From: Propionibacteriales bacterium
Lineage (GTDB): Bacteria > Actinomycetota > Actinomycetes > Propionibacteriales > Propionibacteriaceae
Length of the DNA: 48,864 bases
Assembly: GCA_021286985.1 (NCBI GenBank)
Contig: JAJTBJ010000003.1
Location: 1-48,864, forward strand
Reading direction: 5' to 3'
The notes under the pieces were generated by a model. The model was not told where the DNA came from. It did not search any database and worked only from the letters and a program-made list of their open reading frames with translations. The position numbers and the translations under genes were made by a program. Below are positions 40,235 through 47,400 of the stretch, in pieces (position 1 is the stretch's first letter; each line of letters opens with the position of its first letter).

Positions 40235-41677
40235 ATGATCAGACGCGCAAACTTCGACCCGAGCCAGGTGGGATGGCGCATCGGCAGAGCCGTCGAGCCA
40301 CGCGGCCTCGACCTGTGGTGCCCGTGGGATCGCACCGCCGGAGTGATCGGCCCGCAGGGCTCCGGCAAGACCCTGGACCTGCTCACCCCCGCGTTGCTGT
40401 CCGCACCAGGAGCGGCTCTAGTGACCCTGACCAAGACCGACGACCTGTTGTTGTCGATCACCGCCCGCGGCCGCGATGGTCGCCCCACCGTCGTGCTCGA
40501 CCCGTTCTCCCAGGCTGACGGGCTGCCCGAGCTGATCTGGGACCCGATCGCCGGCTGCACCGACCCGCTCATCGCCGAACGCCGCGCCAAGGCGTTCATC
40601 GCCGGCACGATCAAGTCCTCCACCAGCGGCCACGGGTCACCCAGCGACGGCGCTGCCCGGTTCTACACCGCGGAGTCGGCCAAGGTGCTCCAGTGCTACT
40701 TCCACGCCGCCGCGCTGGCCGGGTTCACCCTGGACCATGTACTGGAGTGGGTTGATCGGCCACAGGCAACCTCCGAGCCGGCCGAGATCCTGCTGAACCA
40801 TCCCGGGGCAGCCCTGCACTGGCACGGCCTGCTGCAGGGCGCCCTGACCGGCGATGACCGCACCGTCGGGAACACGACCACCACGGTGCATCAGGCGATG
40901 GCCTTGTTCTACCAGCCCAGCATCCGGGCACGCTGCGTCCCCGGCAAGGGCCGGACCGCGACCGACATTGCCACGGTGATCAAGGCCGGCGGCACGTTCT
41001 ACCTGTTGGGCAGGGATGACCCGTACGCCAGCGCCTCACCACTGATGACCGCCTTGGCCGAACACATCCTCGACACCGCTCTGCTGCTGGCCAACGCCGG
41101 CCCGTGGGGCAGGCTGTGCCCACCGATGCTGGCCTGCCTCGACGAGCTGCCCTCCACCGCACCGCTGCCGACCCTGCGAACCAGAATGGCCAACGAACGC
41201 GCGCTGGGCATCTCGATCATCTATGCCGCCCAGACGTGGCGGCAGCTGGCGTCGGTGTTCGGCGAAACCGAGGCCCGGGCGATCTTCGGGCTCACCAACG
41301 TGCTGGTGATGTTCGGAGGGTCGAAGGACGGCCAGTTCAACCGCGAGGTGTCCGACCTGGTCGGCACGGTTCGGGTGGCTCGAACCACCTGGCAGTTGGG
41401 ACAGACCGGCGGCCGCTCGGCCCACGGCGACGACATGCTCATCCTGCGACCCGAGGAGGTGCGGCAGATCCCGGAGAAGCACGCCCTCGTGATCGCCGAG
41501 AACAGCAAACCGATCATCGCGAAACTGACCCGCTGCATCGAAGGCCGCGCCGGTGAGCAGCTGCGCAGCCAGCAGAAGGATGTGCGCGGCCGGCTCAACG
41601 AGAGTCGCAGCCACAGCATCGCCGCCGAGGCCCGCGCCGTCGCCGCTCTCGCCGCCAGCCGGAGGATCGAACCGTGA
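40235..41677 (+). CDS. VirD4/TraG-like coupling protein ATPase
   Basis: The protein has 480 residues. Walker A GPQGSGKT lies at 39-46, Walker B MLACLDEL at 299-306 and a TraM-recognition-like TWRQLASVFGETEARAIFGLTNVLVMFGG segment follows. It has the HerA/TrwB-like motor without membrane helices, which the gene at 37563 probably supplies. Coupling proteins pass the relaxase-DNA complex to the T4SS. GAAAGGAATCCCC precedes the ATG. It is coupled to the next gene by GTGA. Confidence 0.88.
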   Translation: MIRRANFDPSQVGWRIGRAVEPRGLDLWCPWDRTAGVIGPQGSGKTLDLLTPALLSAPGAALVTLTKTDDLLLSITARGRDGRPTVVLDPFSQADGLPELIWDPIAGCTDPLIAERRAKAFIAGTIKSSTSGHGSPSDGAARFYTAESAKVLQCYFHAAALAGFTLDHVLEWVDRPQATSEPAEILLNHPGAALHWHGLLQGALTGDDRTVGNTTTTVHQAMALFYQPSIRARCVPGKGRTATDIATVIKAGGTFYLLGRDDPYASASPLMTALAEHILDTALLLANAGPWGRLCPPMLACLDELPSTAPLPTLRTRMANERALGISIIYAAQTWRQLASVFGETEARAIFGLTNVLVMFGGSKDGQFNREVSDLVGTVRVARTTWQLGQTGGRSAHGDDMLILRPEEVRQIPEKHALVIAENSKPIIAKLTRCIEGRAGEQLRSQQKDVRGRLNESRSHSIAAEARAVAALAASRRIEP

Positions 41678-42312
41678 CTGGCAGTCTCGCCGCGCCGTTC
41701 CCGATGCCCACCGACGAACTCGAGAAGGCGTACAACGACCTGTTCCTGGCGGTGAACGGCGACGAGGAGACCAAACGGAGGATCGGCAACCCGCTGCTAC
41801 TGCCGCGGCCGTGGGACCCACCAACCTGTACCCGGTTGGCCCTGCGCAGAGAGCTGTGGGCGTGGCTGGAGGCCGTTGTGACCTGGTTCAACCACGAGTA
41901 CGTGTGGGACCTCAACGGCGGCATCATCCCGGCGTGCTGGCCGCAGCACCCGCACCTGGTCCATGAGATTGCTGTGCTCGCCGACCAACGCCGCAGGGCC
42001 AGTGTGGACACCACCAGCGGCAGTCTCGAGGAGTGGCACCGCTACTGCGTGCCCGCCTTCCTGGAACGGCTCAAGGCGCGCACCAAAGGCGCCTGCGACG
42101 ATCGCCACGCGACATGGCCAGCGAAGGCGCGGGTTGGCCGCTACGCCGACCCGGCCAGCAGATCGGCCAGGGAGGATCTGTTCGAAGCCGACCTCAAGAC
42201 CATCCCCACAATTCCGGATCTGGATCCGTCACCTGGCGGCAGCCGACCGAGGCTCAGACTCATCGATGCCGACGGAGGGACGATCGATCCATCGACCGGG
42301 GAAATTCTTTAG
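41674..42312 (+). CDS. DUF4913-like protein
   Basis: The protein has 212 residues from GTG 41674. The core LRRELWAWLEAVVTWFNHEYVWDLNGGIIPACWPQHPHLVHEIAVLADQRRRA, then SLEEWHRYCVPAFLERL, follows the tryptophan-rich pattern of DUF4913, a small family of actinobacterial mobile elements. A disordered tail follows. Its function is unknown; it is the last gene of the conjugation operon and is coupled to the coupling-protein ATPase, so a coupling or DNA-processing accessory role is plausible. Confidence 0.68.
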   Translation: MTGSLAAPFPMPTDELEKAYNDLFLAVNGDEETKRRIGNPLLLPRPWDPPTCTRLALRRELWAWLEAVVTWFNHEYVWDLNGGIIPACWPQHPHLVHEIAVLADQRRRASVDTTSGSLEEWHRYCVPAFLERLKARTKGACDDRHATWPAKARVGRYADPASRSAREDLFEADLKTIPTIPDLDPSPGGSRPRLRLIDADGGTIDPSTGEIL

Positions 42313-42349
42313 CGCGAGCGCAATCGGAGCAGCGCGTGTTCGCACTGCC

Positions 42350-42379
42350 TTTACCCCGCCAAGATGTCACCGGTAGGCT
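42350..42379 (+). promoter_or_regulatory. Candidate promoter for the first exported-protein gene
   Basis: TTTACC (42350-42355) and TAGGCT (42374-42379) are spaced by 18 bp and lie 34 bp before the ATG at 42413, where an AGGGGAGG ribosome-binding site also appears. TAGGCT is a common actinobacterial -10 type. The call rests on sequence match alone. Confidence 0.4.
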
Positions 42380-42412
42380 CGACCCGTTTTCGGGAGCCTA
42401 AGGGGAGGGCCG

Positions 42413-43042
42413 ATGACGGGCGCAACCAAGCGGCGCCGATCCGCTTCAGGAACCCGTGCATTGTTCTGGAAACGCGTCGTACTGGCGACGGCGCTTCTTG
42501 CCGCGGTGGCCCCGATCGTTACAGCTGTGCTGGGGTTGTGGCCTTCGTCGCCGGGTCAGTCTCAAACCTCCTCCGTCTCTGGTACTGCGAACCAGGTGAA
42601 CCAGGCTCAGTCGCAGGTCAGCGTGGGTCCTGGTGGCTGTGTCGCGATCAACGACAGCACCTGCGGCACGTCGCCTGAAGCGGCGGTGGAGCGACGGAGA
42701 CGTGCGGAGGCGCTACCGGGAGCCCAGAGTGCGCCGACCGGAACCGGGCCTTGGCTCTTCGTCGTCTATGACACCGGTGACATGGGTCTATACGTTCGTG
42801 ACGGGACCGAGAACGCTTCCCGTAGGGTCGGGATCGTTCAGGAGGGACGGGCGGTATATGTGGACTGCTACAAGCTCGGCTGGGACTCTCAGCAGGTCGC
42901 GGAAAATCCGCTTCCAGCCATGCGGAGCGATCGCTGGTACAAGGTCCGTTACCCCGACACCGGTGATGTTGGTGAGTTCTGGATGGACTCCGGGTTCTTA
43001 CTACCCATCAACCACAACGGTGGGGTGCCAGTCTGCAAGTAG
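42413..43042 (+). CDS. Membrane-anchored protein with SH3-like domain
   Basis: The protein has 209 residues. A basic tail (KRRRSASGTR) and one transmembrane helix (about 22-44) place the rest outside. A Ser/Gln linker follows, then a domain resembling a bacterial SH3 fold (GLYVRDGTENASRRVGIVQEGRAVYVDCYKLG, then DRWYKVRYPDTGDVGEFWMDSGFL). Such domains often bind peptidoglycan. AGGGGAGG precedes the ATG. It is separated from the conjugation operon by its own candidate promoter. It may decorate the surface of cells that carry the element, for example in exclusion or wall binding; this is inference. Confidence 0.7.
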   Translation: MTGATKRRRSASGTRALFWKRVVLATALLAAVAPIVTAVLGLWPSSPGQSQTSSVSGTANQVNQAQSQVSVGPGGCVAINDSTCGTSPEAAVERRRRAEALPGAQSAPTGTGPWLFVVYDTGDMGLYVRDGTENASRRVGIVQEGRAVYVDCYKLGWDSQQVAENPLPAMRSDRWYKVRYPDTGDVGEFWMDSGFLLPINHNGGVPVCK

Positions 43043-43204
43043 TACCGCACCGCTGGACGCACGATCGCGGTGAATTGGGGGCATTGCGTCAGCGCCGCGG
43101 CCGCTGAGTCATTTGCACTTCCCGCAGCCCCCGGTTTGGTGCAACGCTATTCGCCGAGGGGCGCCACTCCGAGGTGGTGCCGAAGGCGGTTTGGGAGGAG
43201 CAAG

Positions 43205-43678
43205 ATGAAGATCCGGGCCTTGGTGGCATCGTTGGTCCTCACCGCGGCGCTGGCGGTGACGAACCAGCCTGTTGCGCAGGCGGCCGATTGGGGTGGCAAC
43301 GGCAGCCCGACGGCATGCACTGATGCCTACACGGTCAACCAGTCACCCATCTACGGCGTGCGGGGACCTACCGCGGGAGTTCTGTTGGGGTGGGTTCAGC
43401 TGCGCTGGTCGAACATGTGCAACGCCAACTGGTCGCGTGTCGTGCTCATTGGTACCGGCGCCTATCGCAACACGGTGACCGTCGAGCAGCAGATCAACTC
43501 CGAGGGCCGAGCGGCGGGCGCCACGGACTGGGTAAAGCCCTACCCGAACGGCGCTATCACATGGACTCCCTATCTGCGACTAGCCAACCGCAACAGTGTC
43601 GCGTGCGCACGGGCGTGGCTGTCATCGGACTTCGGCACTCTGAACTTCCACACCGTCGGCGGCCAGATCTGCGGGTGA
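43205..43678 (+). CDS. Secreted DUF2690-like protein
   Basis: The protein has 157 residues from ATG 43205, behind GGGAGGAG. A signal peptide ends at PVAQAADWGG (about residue 29). The mature part (CTDAYTVNQ, VLLGWVQLRWSNMCNANWSRVVLIGTG, ARAWLSSDFGTL) has the layout of DUF2690 secreted proteins, with paired cysteines. Its role is unknown. It lies convergent with the prepilin peptidase. The 160-bp leader (43043-43204) may hold a promoter but nothing clear is seen. Confidence 0.72.
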   Translation: MKIRALVASLVLTAALAVTNQPVAQAADWGGNGSPTACTDAYTVNQSPIYGVRGPTAGVLLGWVQLRWSNMCNANWSRVVLIGTGAYRNTVTVEQQINSEGRAAGATDWVKPYPNGAITWTPYLRLANRNSVACARAWLSSDFGTLNFHTVGGQICG

Positions 43679-43745
43679 CCCTCATCCCTGCCGCCTCCCC
43701 CTGAGCAAAGGTGGTAGCCGTGATCCCAGCTGCGGACCGTTGAGA

Positions 43746-44399
43746 TCAAGCGCCCACTGACGGCACGAGGGCCGCGATCAAAGCACCTGCCAGCAACCAG
43801 GGTCCGTAGGGCAGGTGGCTGCCGCGGTGTGTGGTGCCTTTGATCCAGATCAGTGCCGCGGCGGAGCCGGCCAGTAGCGCCAGGCAGACGTGGCCGATGC
43901 CGAGCGGGCCGAGGCCGGCGCCGATCAGGGCGGCGAGCTTGACATCGCCGAAGCCCATCTCGCCACTGCTGGCGAAGTGGATCACAGCGAACGTGCCGCC
44001 GGCCACGGCGCCGCCGATGAGCGCCTGGATCGCCACGGACGGCCCGGCGCCGGTCAAGGCCACGGTGAGGATGGCGCCGGCCATGAGGAGGGCTGTGACG
44101 GCGAGGACACGGTTGGGTAGCCGCATGACGTCGAAGTCGACCGCGGCGAGCCAGGGCCCGCTGACGGCGAGCGGGGCGAGGATCAGGCGGCTGGCCGGGT
44201 CCGCGCTGAACACGGCTGCCGCTGCCAGTCCGCCGACGGCGAGCATGCCGGCCCACACCACCCACCAGCGCGGGCCGGGCTCAGCCTGGGCAGCCTCGTC
44301 GCCGGCGCGGTAACGCAGTGTCTCGAGACGGCGCCGCTGCCACCAGCCCAGCCCAGCGCCGGCCGTAACGGCGAGGATGATCGTGAGGATCTGGTACAT
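43746..44399 (-). CDS. Type IV prepilin peptidase (A24, TadV/CpaA-like)
   Basis: The protein has 217 residues from ATG 44399, with GAAGGAG 9 bp upstream. About six hydrophobic segments form the integral-membrane A24 fold. The two catalytic aspartates fit the family: VDFDVMRLPN (Asp88 or Asp90) and the GFGD box (149-152, Asp152). It should cut the leader from the Flp pilin and the TadE-like proteins encoded at 23.8-24.8 kb. It lacks the N-methylation cysteine domain of large PilD enzymes. It lies 44 bp after the giant relaxase gene on the same strand, far from the rest of the pilus genes. Confidence 0.85.
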   Translation of the reverse strand: MYQILTIILAVTAGAGLGWWQRRRLETLRYRAGDEAAQAEPGPRWWVVWAGMLAVGGLAAAAVFSADPASRLILAPLAVSGPWLAAVDFDVMRLPNRVLAVTALLMAGAILTVALTGAGPSVAIQALIGGAVAGGTFAVIHFASSGEMGFGDVKLAALIGAGLGPLGIGHVCLALLAGSAAALIWIKGTTHRGSHLPYGPWLLAGALIAALVPSVGA

Positions 44400-44443
44400 G
44401 GGGTGGGTCTCCTTCAGTGTGAGTATTCCGGACGGAGGCGCTG

Positions 44444-47400
44444 TCAGCGCTCCACTCCTGGCGTGTGCTGCTGGGTTGGGGTGTGGGCCGGTTCGATTCG
44501 GGGCTGCGCCGGACGGGGCGGGGTCGCGGCTTCCGGCTTGCGGCGCGCGTCCTGGGCGGTGGCTGCAGCGGACAGGCGGTCCTTGACCTGTGAGGCCTGG
44601 TAGGCGCCCTGTTCGGCAGCCCGGCGCGGGTCGGCGTTCCATGCCCGAACCATGCTGGCCAGGGAGGATCGGATCAGGGATGGGGGCAGACCGGTTCGTT
44701 CGGCGATGTGCGCGGCGCCGGCGTTCCACTGGCTGGGCGGTTGTGCGGCGAGCACCCGAATCGCGTCGAGCGCCGACTCGGCGCCCTCGAGGTTGGTCAG
44801 CCGTTCGTCGATCAGGGACTCGCCGAGCGGTCTGGCGTTCGCGATCGCCTGGTTGAGGAGCTCGGCGTGTCCGGTGGCGACCATGTCGGCCGGGTCGGCG
44901 CCCTCAGGCAGCTCGGCGTAGGTGGGGTGGAGGTTGTACATGGCGAGCAGCCAGTAGTCACGTTCGGCGGCGACCCTGCCGGCGAGGTCGGCGTCGGTGG
45001 CCACGACGGGCGGGTGCCCTGCCAGGTGGAGCTGGGCGACCTGCTGTTCGGTGAGGCTGGTGCCCAGGGGGGCGACTCCGACGTGCCGGCCGCCGCCGGC
45101 GAGGGTGACCGCGATGGCATCCATCGGCCCTTCGACCAGCACTGGGATTTGGTCCGGGCCGAGCTTGCCGGCGATGTACAGCTGGTCGCCCTTGCTGAAG
45201 ACGGGCGTGGTGGCGGTGTTGAGGTACTTCGGGCCCCGGTTGTCCTCGTCAGACCAGGCCGGGTTTCGTCGGGCGACGAAGCCGAGCACGGCGCCGTCGT
45301 GGACGATGGGCACTACTGCCCGGTCCCGGAACCGGTCGATCAAACGTCCGGTGGAGGCGGTCTGAGCGACGCCGGCGGTGAGCATCTCGGTGTCGGTGAC
45401 GCCGTGGCGACGCAGGTGGGAGACGAGCCCTGTCCAGCCGTCGGGGGCGTATCCGGCCCGCACCACACCGAGCGCGGCAGTGTCGGTGCGGAGCCGGTCG
45501 GTGAGGTATGGCTCGGCCCAGCTGGCGGGCAGGCAGTCCTGGTAGTAGGCGGAGGTGAGTTCGTTGATGTGGGTCAAACGGGCGACCGGGATGGGGCTCT
45601 CGGCGATCGCGTCGCCGCGCTCCATCATTCGGCGCACATCGGCGTCGGTGGTGTCGGGGGCACCCATGGTGCGCCGGATCATTCCCTCGATGGAGAGGAT
45701 CTGCTCGTCGTCTTCGGCGAGGTCATGCTCGTCGTAGGTTGTCTCGGCGATGGCCGGCTCGTCGACCGGCGGCTGCGGATGGGTGCTCGCCTCGACGATC
45801 GGACCGCTGGGCTCCCATCCGTCGTACAGGTCGGCGGGAGGCTCCTGGCCGGGGTCGTCGCGGTCCTCCTCGAGCTGGTCGTGGCTGTCGGTGAGCAGCG
45901 ACAGTCGCCATACCCATGCCTGGCACAGGTCGGTGTGGCCGTCGTCGGTGAGGGTCTGGGTCTCCTGCAGGAGACGTTCGAGCGGCCAGCCGCGCTGCAG
46001 GCCACGCTCGATGCTGGTGACCAGTGAGGGCCACCATGGGCTGGTCTGCAGGTCCCGCGACACGTCACCGACCCGGCCGGTGAACTCGTCGAGCCAGGCG
46101 GTGGAGATGTGGTGGTCTGTGTCGACATCCTGGGCGACGGCGGGGGCGAGGTGTTTGGCCAGGCGCCACCACAGCGCGGCCGCGGCATGGTCGTCGGGCA
46201 GCGGACCTTGGCTGGCTGCAACACGGAGCAGATGGGCGGCGTCGACACCGCTGGAGGACAGCTGCGACAGCCGGGCCGCCAGAACCGGGGCGAACTCGTC
46301 GGTCACGACGGCAGGATCGATGCGGTGCAGCAGCGGCTGCCATTCGGAGAAGGCGGCGGTCTGGGTGGTTGCGAGCCGGGCTTCCAGATGTGTCTGCCAG
46401 CGGGCTTCGGCGAGGCTGTGGCGCCGCTCACCGGTCGGACGGGTGTCGGAGGGCTCCACCTGGGTTGCGGCCCGCCACACCTCGATGTCGGCCACCAGGT
46501 CAGCGGCGGGCCTGCCGGTCGTCCCGGCGACCCAATCGGGCCGGGTCTGGGCCTGCACGGTGCTGCTGTGGACCTGGTCGGCGAGTTCGTTGACGAGCTG
46601 GCTGCGTGCGGTGAGGTAGGGCCCCCATGTGGGATGCTCGGCGAGCTGGGAGGGGACGCCGGACAGCCAGGGCAGCGGTCCGCGGCCGTGGCGCCACTCG
46701 ACGTCGGCTACCCGCCAGGCGAGCACCGAGCAGGGGTCGTGCGCGGTCGTCAACGGGTCGGCGCAGGCCCGGGCGAGGGCCTCGACGGGGTCGCGTCCGT
46801 CGGAGTGGACCATCAGCAGTTGGGACCGCAACGCCGGCCAGGTGGCTGCCTCGGTGAGCCGGGGGAGCGCGGCGTCGACGGCCCGCTCGAGGGCGCGCAC
46901 GCCGACGTCGCCGGCGACATGGGTGGCGGCGAATCCGAGCGCATCGCTGTAGCGGGCGCAGGCATCGCCGAGCAGAATCCGCGGGTCGCCGGCGTTACGG
47001 AGCTGGGTGGTTGCTGAGACCGGCGATTCGTCGCGGGCCAGGATCCGCTCCAGCATGTCGGTGGGGGAGAGCGGGTTGAGGGTCTCGGGCCGGATCACGC
47101 TGTGCTCGTCGCCGTCACCCACCACGACGACGTAGGCATGGTTGGCGTCCCGGCCGCGGGTGAGCATTGTGTAGGCCTGCTGCCGCGATTCCGAGCCGGT
47201 CAACAGTCCGTGCATCGTGTCGGCGGTCACGCCCTGGGCGGTGTGAGTGGTGCAGGCATAGCCGAGTTCGACCTGCTTGGCGACATAGTCGGCGGGCAGC
47301 ACGATGTGGCGGCCGCTGAGGAGATGCCGGGCTCGGAGCGCGCCGTTGCGGTGCACCTTCACCACCTCGAACCGGTCACCGTTCTTCACCCAATCGGTGG

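Noticed and set aside
44708-46027. Plus-strand frame of 439 codons opposite the relaxase-primase
   Set aside because: The minus strand carries Toprim and primase motifs; the plus frame is a Gly/Val-rich mirror.
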